From positions 119,174 to 183,173 of the forward strand of contig NZ_JAIRAU010000049.1 in assembly GCF_020073745.1 (NCBI RefSeq): a stretch of DNA of 64,000 nt, in the 5' to 3' direction. The notes beneath the pieces were generated by a model that was given only the letters and a program-made list of their open reading frames with translations, did not search any database and was not told the origin of the DNA. This stretch comes from Nannocystis pusilla. Its GTDB lineage: Bacteria > Myxococcota_A > Polyangia > Nannocystales > Nannocystaceae. Below, piece after piece: positions 41,922-48,674 of the stretch. How positions within the stretch are numbered: position 1 is the first letter of the stretch; every line of letters starts with the position of its first letter. The position numbers and the translations under genes are program-made.

Positions 41922-42899
41922 ATGGTTCTGCGCACTTTCTGCCTTGCGATCGTCGCCCTCGCCGCGTGCGCGGGCGGTGAAAACCTGCCCGAAAGTTCAG
42001 GCTTCAGCGGCGGCGCGTGGACAGCCTCGCAAACGATGCCTGCGAGCGCGTCGCAGGTGTCGGGCGCCTCCGAGCCGACCACCGGCGACGGCGACAGCGG
42101 CGCCACCACCGACATGATCCGACCCGACTTCGGCTCGGGCGAGTCGAGCACGGGCGCGCCCGACGTCACCACCGGCGTCGATCCGACCAACGTCACCGCC
42201 ACGACCGATCCGGGCACCACCACCGTCATGGGCCCCGAGTGCGGCGACGGGCTCGTCGAGGCGCCGGAGGAGTGCGAGGCCGTCGACCTCAAGGGTCAGA
42301 GCTGCATGACGCTCGGCTTCACCGGCGGCACCCTGACCTGCGCCGCCAACTGCGTGTTCGACAAGTCGCAGTGCGTCAGCGAGTCGTGCGGCGACGGCAC
42401 GCTGAACGGCGGCGAGGAGTGCGATTGCGGCCAGCAGGGCGCCAATTGCACCGCGCCGCAGCTCGGCGACATGGCGTGCGCCAACCTGCTCGCGCCGGCC
42501 AACGGCAACTACCACGGGGGCACGCTGGCCTGCGGCAGCCCGCAGAGCTGCCTGTTCAACAAGGCCGGCTGCATCTACTGCGGCGACGGCGTGCGCAACG
42601 GGCCCGAGGCGTGCGAGGGCGGCGACCTCGGCGGCCAGACCTGCAACGGCCTCGGCTTCAGCGGCGGCGGGACGCTGTCGTGCAACGCCAACTGCACCCA
42701 CAACACCGGCGGCTGCGTCAACGTGGCCTGCGGCGACGGCGTGTGCAACGGCGGCGAGGACGACTGCAGCTGCCCGCAGGATTGCCCCGAGGACCCGAAC
42801 TCGTGCTCGAGCTGCGAGTGCGGCGGCTTCAGCACCAATTGCGCCTGCGACGCCGAGTGCATCTTCTTCGGCGACTGCTGCTTCAACGGCCCCTGCTGA
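41922..42899 (+). CDS. Cys-rich lipoprotein with somatomedin-B-like C-terminus
   Basis: 325 residues from the ATG at 41922, lipobox L-A-A-C. A Thr/Ser/Gly linker is followed by four Cys-rich modules of the C-G-D-G-x-x-x-x-x-E-x-C type (C-G-D-G-L-V-E-A-P-E-E-C, C-G-D-G-T-L-N-G-G-E-E-C-D-C, C-G-D-G-V-R-N-G-P-E-A-C, C-G-D-G-V-C-N-G-G-E-D-D-C). The end, C-E-C-G-G-F-S-T-N-C-A-C-D-A-E-C-I-F-F-G-D-C-C, follows the spacing C-x-C-D-x-x-C-x-x-x-G-D-C-C of somatomedin-B domains. It is probably a surface protein held by many disulfides. No partner is known. Confidence 0.68.
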   Translation: MVLRTFCLAIVALAACAGGENLPESSGFSGGAWTASQTMPASASQVSGASEPTTGDGDSGATTDMIRPDFGSGESSTGAPDVTTGVDPTNVTATTDPGTTTVMGPECGDGLVEAPEECEAVDLKGQSCMTLGFTGGTLTCAANCVFDKSQCVSESCGDGTLNGGEECDCGQQGANCTAPQLGDMACANLLAPANGNYHGGTLACGSPQSCLFNKAGCIYCGDGVRNGPEACEGGDLGGQTCNGLGFSGGGTLSCNANCTHNTGGCVNVACGDGVCNGGEDDCSCPQDCPEDPNSCSSCECGGFSTNCACDAECIFFGDCCFNGPC

Positions 42900-43180
42900 C
42901 GAACTCGCGTTCGTTTCGACGCCCCTGTCGCCGTCGCAAGACGCGGCCCGGAGCCGGCGTTCGCCGGCGAATGGGGCGAGCAATCGCAGCTGCGATCCCG
43001 GGCGCATCGTCTCCGGCGAATGCTGCATGGACGCTTCTGTCGCGGCTGCAAGACCACGGCCCGAACTCGCGTTCGCCCTGCGAGTGCGGCGAGCAATCGC
43101 GGCTGTGACGCGAAACGCATCTCCTTCGCCACGGCCCCGAACTCGCGTTCTCGCCGCGAATGGGGCGACTTCGGCGGCAG
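42897..43180. repeat. Degenerate tandem repeat, about 109-bp period
   Basis: GACGCCCCTGTCGCCGTCGCAAGAC at 42919 and a near copy at 43028 begin similar units. GGCCCG(G)A...GTTCGCC and GGGGCGAGCAATCGC/GTGCGGCGAGCAATCGC recur at the same spacing. A third, shorter copy begins near 43133. Each carries a small CGAAC-TCGC-GTTCG hairpin. There is no coding frame, so I regard it as degraded non-coding repeat DNA in the gap between two secreted-protein genes. Confidence 0.6.
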
Positions 43181-43292
43181 GCCGGCGCCAGGCCGCGAAT
43201 GTTTGCCCGCAGGCCCACGTCCTCACCCCGCACGATTCTTGCCGGCGGTCGCGCCAATGCTATCGTCGGCTCGCGTACCGGGGGACCTGCAC
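42900..43292. other. Intergenic gap dominated by degenerate repeats
   Basis: About 390 bp between two same-strand genes. The repeat array explains most of it. The last 100 bp before the ATG at 43293 show no clear promoter. No RNA gene is seen. Confidence 0.5.
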
Positions 43293-44375
43293 ATGCGTCC
43301 AATCGCTCTGTTCAGCCTGACCTTCGCGGCCGCCGCCCTGCTCGGCCTCGGCCCGGCCCGCGCCGCCGCGCCGGCCGGGTCCTGCCTCGCCGGCTGCGAC
43401 GCGCCCGGCCTGTCTGCCGACGACCAGGCCACCTGCCGCCTCCAGTGCGCCCGCCTGGCCCAACCGCCCGCCACGCCCCCGGCCACCACCTCGTCGCCGC
43501 CCGCGGCCAAATCTGCGCCGCCCACGAATCCGCCGTCGTCCACGCCCGCGCAGCCGCGTCCGGCTCAGCCCGCTGCCCAGCCGGCCCCCGACCTCGCGCA
43601 CCAGAAGTTCCTGTGCGAGTCGCAGTGCGACACCGAGCCCAACCCGGGCGACCGCGCCACCTGCCGCCTCCAGTGCGGGCAGCTGGCCCGCGTCAGCGCC
43701 CCCCAGCCGAGCGCCGCACCGGTCACGAGCACGACACTCGGCGGCACCACGACCTACAGCTTCGCCCCCGGCGGCGGCTACGTGCCCGCCAGCCCCGCCA
43801 CCGCTGCGCCGACCACCGCGGCCCCGTACAACCCCTACGCGCAGCAGCAACAGCAGCAGCAGCAGATCGCCGCGTGCCAGGCCACCTGCGACCGCGAGGC
43901 CTCGGCCACCGACCGCGCCACCTGCCGCAACAACTGCGGCGCCGTCGGCACGGTGCTCGGCCCCGCGGCCCCCAGCCAGTGGGTCCTCGGCCCGGCCCCC
44001 ACCATGACCGAGGCCGAGCAGCGCGCGGCCGTCATCCGCTCCTCCGGCGGCGTGGTCCAGGGCGGCGCCCCGGCCGGGGCCGCGCGCCCGGTCACCGTGC
44101 CGACCAGCCAGCCCACCGCCGCGCCGACCCAAACCACGATCGCCGCCCCGCCGGCCGGCCAGCAGCCGCAGAACCCCCAGTGCGCCGCGCATGCCCAGAG
44201 CTGCAAGGTCGGCTGCGCCTCCGAGCAGACCTCGTGCAGCGCCCAGTGCGACCAGGCCAGGCTGTCCGAGACCGACCGCGCCACCTGCAAGCTGACCTGC
44301 ACCAGCAGCGGCGACCTGTGCCGCGACGACTGCCGCATGAAAGAGGCCGCCTGCAAGCCGGCCGTCTACCGCTGA
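43293..44375 (+). CDS. Secreted protein with four-fold C-x3-C...C-x3-C module
   Basis: 360 residues from the ATG at 43293, with signal peptide (MRPIALFSLTFAAAALLGLG, then A-R-A-A-A). It contains four copies of a module: C-L-A-G-C-D...A-T-C-R-L-Q-C, C-E-S-Q-C-D...A-T-C-R-L-Q-C, C-Q-A-T-C-D...A-T-C-R-N-N-C and C-S-A-Q-C-D...A-T-C-K-L-T-C. They are separated by Pro/Ala/Thr linkers and a poly-Gln tract (about residue 185). The constant part is D-R/Q-A-T-C. It resembles helical hairpins closed by two disulfides. I recognise no named family. Probably exported; the role is unknown. A strong terminator follows the stop. Confidence 0.65.
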   Translation: MRPIALFSLTFAAAALLGLGPARAAAPAGSCLAGCDAPGLSADDQATCRLQCARLAQPPATPPATTSSPPAAKSAPPTNPPSSTPAQPRPAQPAAQPAPDLAHQKFLCESQCDTEPNPGDRATCRLQCGQLARVSAPQPSAAPVTSTTLGGTTTYSFAPGGGYVPASPATAAPTTAAPYNPYAQQQQQQQQIAACQATCDREASATDRATCRNNCGAVGTVLGPAAPSQWVLGPAPTMTEAEQRAAVIRSSGGVVQGGAPAGAARPVTVPTSQPTAAPTQTTIAAPPAGQQPQNPQCAAHAQSCKVGCASEQTSCSAQCDQARLSETDRATCKLTCTSSGDLCRDDCRMKEAACKPAVYR

Positions 44376-44425
44376 CATGACCGCACGGACATGCCCATGA
44401 GGGCCTGTCCTTCGAGACATTCTCC
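44373..44425. repeat. Palindrome half-sites after the four-module gene
   Basis: TGACATGACCG, CGGACATGCCC and GGCCTGTCC-TTCGA-GACATTC lie in a row, starting at the stop codon. Confidence 0.55.
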
Positions 44426-44475
44426 AAGGGACATGCTCCGAACAGCATGTCCCTTGTCGTCTTTCTTTTTTTAAA
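44426..44475. terminator. Strong bidirectional terminator made of the dispersed palindrome
   Basis: AAGGGACATGCT (44426-44437) pairs perfectly with AGCATGTCCCTT (44444-44455) around CCGAAC. It is followed by CTTTCTTTTTTT and AAAAG. It lies between convergent genes and is the best single terminator in the window. Confidence 0.85.
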
Positions 44476-44482
44476 AGAATCC

Positions 44483-45730
44483 TTACCCGGGGATCGGCAC
44501 GTCGCAGCCGAACACCACGTCGACGTCGACCACCCCGCCGCTCTTGAGCGACTCGCAGGCGGTCCCGTGGAACGAGATCGTGTTGGTGTTCGGGTCGTAG
44601 GTCCAGCCGTTCTGCGGGTCGTTGGCGATCCCCGGGACCATGTCTTCGAAGAACACGTAGATCTCGTTCGGGTCCTCGGGCACGAAGTCGAGCTCGAACG
44701 TGCACGAGACCACCGCGCCGGCGATCGCGTCGAGCGCCAGCTCGAGCGACGCCGGGTTGTTGGCGTTGTAGGGCGTCATCGTCCCGCCGCTGGTGGCGAT
44801 CTCGGCCAGCGAGCCGAGGATCCCGTCGGCGAACCCGACCGCGTAGGTGCGGACCGAGATCGCCTGGGCGAACAGCTCGGCGGCCGCCGCCGCGCCGTTG
44901 GTGGTGTCCTGGCACTCGCCGCTCTCGTCGCCGTCGGTGATCAGCAGCACCGCGTTGGCGCGCGTCGGGTCCTGGAGCTGCGGCTCGCCGACCAGCGCCT
45001 TGAGCGTGTTGCCGGTGCTCGTCTCCGGGTCGCCGGAGTCGCACAGGTAGCCGTTGCCCTTGTCGGCGAGGAACTGCTGGATCGGCCCGCCGTTGAATTC
45101 GGCGATCGGCACCACGATCGTGCCGGCCGAGCAGCCGTTGCCGACGCACGCCGAGTAGGTCACGAGGCCGAACCGGATCTCCTCGTTGAAGCTCGTCACC
45201 AGCTTGTTGATCGCGTCCTTGGCGACCTCCCAGCGGTTCTTGTCCGAGTCCTGGACGTCCCCCTCCATGCTGCCGCTGCGGTCGAGCACGATCATCACGT
45301 TGGGCACGACCTGGGTCAGCTCGAACTCCTGCGCGCCGCACTCGCCGCCGATCACGCACATGCCGCCCTGGCACACCTGGCCGCCCTCGCAGTCCTCCGA
45401 GACGACGCAGCCGCCCTCGGGCACGCACTCGCCCGACCACGAGCCGCAGTGCTGTCCCGTGGGACAGTCGGCGTCGCCGCTGCAACCGATCGCGCCCGTG
45501 GTGGTCGGCGTGCCGGACGGGTCGGGGTTCGTCGTCGGGTCGGTGGCCTCGCCGGACGTCTCCTCGGAGGTCGTCGCGCCGGTCACGCCGGTCACGCTCG
45601 CGCCGGTGGCCCCCGTCGCTCCGGTCGGGGCGGTCGCGCCCGCGCCGGTGTCGCCGCGGCCGTCGTCGCCGCAGCCGAGCACCACCGTCCCTGCCACCAG
45701 CCAGCTCGAGAATCGCAACTGCCCGCGCAT
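44483..45730 (-). CDS. von Willebrand factor A domain lipoprotein
   Basis: 415 residues, lipobox V-L-G-C (C20). A long Thr/Gly/Ala linker leads to a Cys-rich stretch (C-S-G-D-A-D-C-P-T-G-Q-H-C, E-D-C-E-G-G-Q-V-C). The vWA domain has the MIDAS motif D-R-S-G-S-M and A-V-L-L-I-T-D-G-D-E-S, then I-S-V-R-T-Y-A-V-G-F. Such domains bind ligands through a metal ion. The C-terminus, with T-A-C-E-S-L-K-S-G, follows the typical end of these myxobacterial vWA proteins. A palindrome copy (CTGTCCC-GT-GGGACAG, 45452-45467) sits in frame in the Cys-rich part. It is convergent with the four-module gene and divergent from the metal-efflux operon. Confidence 0.8.
   Translation of the reverse strand: MRGQLRFSSWLVAGTVVLGCGDDGRGDTGAGATAPTGATGATGASVTGVTGATTSEETSGEATDPTTNPDPSGTPTTTGAIGCSGDADCPTGQHCGSWSGECVPEGGCVVSEDCEGGQVCQGGMCVIGGECGAQEFELTQVVPNVMIVLDRSGSMEGDVQDSDKNRWEVAKDAINKLVTSFNEEIRFGLVTYSACVGNGCSAGTIVVPIAEFNGGPIQQFLADKGNGYLCDSGDPETSTGNTLKALVGEPQLQDPTRANAVLLITDGDESGECQDTTNGAAAAAELFAQAISVRTYAVGFADGILGSLAEIATSGGTMTPYNANNPASLELALDAIAGAVVSCTFELDFVPEDPNEIYVFFEDMVPGIANDPQNGWTYDPNTNTISFHGTACESLKSGGVVDVDVVFGCDVPIPG
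45451..45469. repeat. Palindrome copy in vWA gene
   Basis: CTGTCCC-GT-GGGACAG, perfect 7-bp stem, in frame. Confidence 0.6.
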
Positions 45731-45870
45731 GCCTCCGACGCTCCTTTGGCGCAGCTCGCGCCGCGGTGGGCTGTACCGAAGCGGGCCGAGAGCGTCAATC
45801 GGCCGGTCCCCGGACGCCGCGACGGGGTGACGCCCACCAGCGGGCTCGACCGCCGAGCCGCAGCATCACG

Positions 45871-45909
45871 ATCTTCGCGACCTCGCCTGAGAATCTTCGC
45901 GACCCTCGC
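45871..45909. promoter_or_regulatory. Direct repeat upstream of metal-efflux operon, possible operator
   Basis: ATCTTCGCGACCTCGC at 45871-45886 and ATCTTCGCGACCCTCGC at 45893-45909 are 22 bp apart, about two helical turns. They lie 75-110 bp before the first gene. A regulator site is inferred; no regulator gene is next door. Confidence 0.35.
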
Positions 45910-45981
45910 TCGCGTCGGCCGCGCGATCGCATGAAAACCTTGATATTTCCGCCCTGACGCGCGCTGTGCATATAGAGGCGC

Positions 45982-47277
45982 GTGGTCCTCGCGCGCCTCG
46001 TCTGCCTCGTCCTCGCCCTGTCCGCGGCCAGCGTGCGCGCGGCGCCGGCCGAGTCGGCGCTGAGCGGCCCGTTCGACATCGAGACCGCGGTCGCCGTGGC
46101 CCTCGAGCGCAGCCCCGGCCTGCAGGCGGCCGCCCACCGGATCCGCGCCGCCGAGCACCTCGCCGACGCCGAGCGCCGGCCCGAGCCCACGCGCCTCACC
46201 TTCGACATCTGGCAGGTCCCGCTGGCGCGGCCGTGGGCGTGGAACGAGTCGCCGATGGTCATGCTCGGCCTGCGCCAGCCGGTGCCCGCGGCCGGCAGCC
46301 TCAAGGCCCGCGCCGCGGCCCGGCGCAAGGACGCCGCCGCCGACGCGGCGACCCGCGACGTCGTCGCCCAGGACCTCGCCAGCGCGGTGCGCCACGCCTT
46401 CATCGACTACGCCGCCGCGACCGCGCGCCACGGCGTGCACCTCGAGCACCAGCGGGTCAGCGAGCACGTGCTCGGGCTGGCGAAGGCCCGCCAGGTCGTC
46501 GGCGGCACGCTCCTCGAGATCGCCCGCGCAGAGACCGAGGTCGCCCGCGCCCGCGCCGACGTCGCCACCGACGCGACCGCGACCCAGGCCGCGCGCACCC
46601 GCCTGAACACCCTCATGGCCCGCGACGCCCACGCCCCGCTCGGCGCGCCGAAGGACCCGTCGCCGGCGACCGTCCGCGCCGACGCGAGCGGCCTCATCGC
46701 CGACGCCCAGGGCGGGCGCCCCGAGACCCGGGCCGCCGACGCCCGCCGCGAGGCCGCCGCGCTCGACCTGCGGGCCGCGCGGCGCGAGGCCAACCTGCCG
46801 AGCGCGATGCTCGGCGTCGCCTACTTCCCCGCCACCAGGCCGATGCCGATGCACGGCTACGGCCTGATGGTCGACCTCCAGCTGCCCTGGCTTTCAGGAC
46901 AGGGTCGAAAGCGCAGGGACGCCCAGGCCGAGCTCAGCGCCGCGGCCGTCCGCGACGTCGCCCAGGTCAAGCTGAGCATCGCCGGCGAAGTCTCGGCCGC
47001 GCTGGCGACCGTGCAGAGCGCGTCCGAGCGCTACCAGGCGCTCACCCGCGAGGCCCGCCCGGCCAGCCTGCGCGCCCGCGAGGTCGCGCTGACCGGCTAC
47101 GAGGCGGGCCGCGGCGACTTCACCGAGCTGCTGGCCGCCGAGGCCGTCCACGTCGAGGTGGCGATGGACGTCATCGCCGCCAAGTCCGACCTCGACCACG
47201 CCCTCATCGACCTCGACCGCGCCGTCGGCTCGCCGGTCGCCCGCCGACCCCTGGCCCAAGGACCCGCCGCGCCATGA
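45982..47277 (+). CDS. TolC-family outer-membrane component of metal efflux (CusC-type)
   Basis: 431 residues from a GTG. A signal peptide ends R-A-A-P-A. The helical repeats include L-x-x-A-V-A-V-A-L-E-R-S-P, G-L-R-Q-P-V-P-A-A-G-S-L, R-A-E-T-E-V-A-R-A-R-A-D-V-A and G-Y-E-A-G-R-G-D-F-T-E-L-L-A-A-E, as in TolC/CusC-like channels. It forms the outer-membrane duct for the RND system encoded next. Its stop overlaps the next start (ATGA). It is shorter than most CusC (about 450 residues), and no lipobox is seen. A half-site palindrome (GACAGGGTC) is read in frame near W-L-S-G-Q-G. Confidence 0.85.
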   Translation: MVLARLVCLVLALSAASVRAAPAESALSGPFDIETAVAVALERSPGLQAAAHRIRAAEHLADAERRPEPTRLTFDIWQVPLARPWAWNESPMVMLGLRQPVPAAGSLKARAAARRKDAAADAATRDVVAQDLASAVRHAFIDYAAATARHGVHLEHQRVSEHVLGLAKARQVVGGTLLEIARAETEVARARADVATDATATQAARTRLNTLMARDAHAPLGAPKDPSPATVRADASGLIADAQGGRPETRAADARREAAALDLRAARREANLPSAMLGVAYFPATRPMPMHGYGLMVDLQLPWLSGQGRKRRDAQAELSAAAVRDVAQVKLSIAGEVSAALATVQSASERYQALTREARPASLRAREVALTGYEAGRGDFTELLAAEAVHVEVAMDVIAAKSDLDHALIDLDRAVGSPVARRPLAQGPAAP

Positions 47278-48659
47278 CGGACCCCCACGACGAGCACGAG
47301 ACCATGCGCGAGGGCGCCGAGGCCCCGCCGCCCGGCGTCGCCGTGATGGCCGCCGTCCGCTGGCTCATCCTGCTCGGCACCCTCGCCGCCGCCTGCTTCT
47401 CCTGGTGGTCGTACGCCCGCGCCGAGCCGGTCGCCGAACAACATGCCCCGAAGTACAGGTGCCCGATGCACCCGCAGATCACCGCGCACGAGCCCGGCGA
47501 GTGCCCGATCTGCCACATGGCGCTCGAGCCGATCCCCGAGGAGGAGGCCGCCGCCGCGGTGTACCGCTGCCCGATGCACCCGCAGATCCAGCAAGGCGAA
47601 CCCGGCTCGTGCCCGATCTGCGGCATGGACCTCGAGCGCGTCGCCGCCGACGATGCGGCTGTCTCTGCGGACATGCCCCCGGGGACAGCCGCGATCACCC
47701 TCGGCCTCGACCGCCTGCAGGCGATCGGCGCCCGCGTCGTCGTCGCCGGCGAGCGCGAGTTCGCGGCCGAGCTGCGCAGCGCCGCCCTGACCGAGTTCTC
47801 CGAGGACGGCGCGGCGCGGGTGCACGTGCGCGCGGCCGGCTTCATCGAGAAGATCGCCGTCGCCGAGACCGGGGTGCGGGTGCGCAAGGGCCAGGTGCTG
47901 GCCGAGTACTACAGCCCGGAGATCTACCAGGCCCAGGCCGAGCTGCTGGCCGCGAGCGGCTGGTCCGGCCAGGTGGTCGGGGCGGCCCGCCAGCGGCTCG
48001 AGCTGCTCGGCCTGTCGCGCGCGAGCGTCGACCGGATCGTCAAGTCCGGCAAGCCCGACCGCACCACCCCGATCGTCGCCCCGGCCAGCGGCGTCGTCGT
48101 CGCCCGCACCGCCGTCCTCGGCGCCTACGTCCGCCCCGAGGAGCCGCTCTACGAGCTGCGCGAGGACCACGCGCTCTACCTCGTCGCCGAGCTGCCGGCC
48201 GCGCGCGCCTCGTCCATCAAGACAGGTACCAAGGGACATGTCCGATTCACCAGCCGGCCCGACCTCGACCAGGAGGTCGCCGTCGACCTGGTCTACCCCG
48301 CCGTGTCCGCCGACAGCCGCAGCGTGCGCGTGCGCCTGCCGCTCGACAACGACAAGCGCGAGCTGGTGGCCGGGATGCCGGCGGTCGTCACGTTCACGCT
48401 GCCCGGCGAGACCGGCGTGGCCGTCCCGCGCGACGCGGTCGTCGACGCCGGCAGGCAGCCCTACGTGTTCGTCGACGCCAGCGGCGGCCGCCTGGTCCCG
48501 CGCCCGGTCGTGCTCGGCGTCAAGGACGACGAGTTCGTGCGCGTGCGCGAGGGCGTCAGCGCCGGCGAGCGCGTCGTCGCCGGCGCGACCTTCCTCGTCG
48601 ACGCCGAGAGCCGCCTGCGCGCCGCCCTCATCCCTCCCTCCGACCACGCGGCGCACTGA
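47274..48659 (+). CDS. RND periplasmic adaptor (CusB-type) with two heavy-metal-binding domains
   Basis: 461 residues. After a single N-terminal helix there are two adjacent heavy-metal-binding units: Y-R-C-P-M-H-P...C-P-I-C-H-M (61-85) and Y-R-C-P-M-H-P...C-P-I-C-G-M (97-121). The first has His in place of Gly in the C-P-I-C-G-M end. The adaptor core follows: V-R-A-A-G-F-I-E-K-I, Y-S-P-E-I-Y-Q-A-Q-A-E-L, I-V-A-P-A-S-G-V-V. Palindromes at 47657-47690 and 48220-48244 are in frame, the first in the linker after the metal domains. Known role: links the inner- and outer-membrane parts and delivers Cu/Ag-type ions. Confidence 0.88.
   Translation: MTDPHDEHETMREGAEAPPPGVAVMAAVRWLILLGTLAAACFSWWSYARAEPVAEQHAPKYRCPMHPQITAHEPGECPICHMALEPIPEEEAAAAVYRCPMHPQIQQGEPGSCPICGMDLERVAADDAAVSADMPPGTAAITLGLDRLQAIGARVVVAGEREFAAELRSAALTEFSEDGAARVHVRAAGFIEKIAVAETGVRVRKGQVLAEYYSPEIYQAQAELLAASGWSGQVVGAARQRLELLGLSRASVDRIVKSGKPDRTTPIVAPASGVVVARTAVLGAYVRPEEPLYELREDHALYLVAELPAARASSIKTGTKGHVRFTSRPDLDQEVAVDLVYPAVSADSRSVRVRLPLDNDKRELVAGMPAVVTFTLPGETGVAVPRDAVVDAGRQPYVFVDASGGRLVPRPVVLGVKDDEFVRVREGVSAGERVVAGATFLVDAESRLRAALIPPSDHAAH
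47657..47690. repeat. Palindrome pair in CusB-like gene
   Basis: GGCTGTC at 47657-47663 and GACAGCC at 47684-47690 pair over an inner GGACATGCCCCCGGGGAC core. In frame. Confidence 0.65.
48220..48244. repeat. Palindrome copy in CusB-like gene
   Basis: AGACAGGTACC-AA-GGGACATGTCC, two half-sites pointing the same way, read as K-T-G-T-K-G-H-V. Confidence 0.5.
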
Positions 48660-48674
48660 CGCCGGCCCTCGCGC

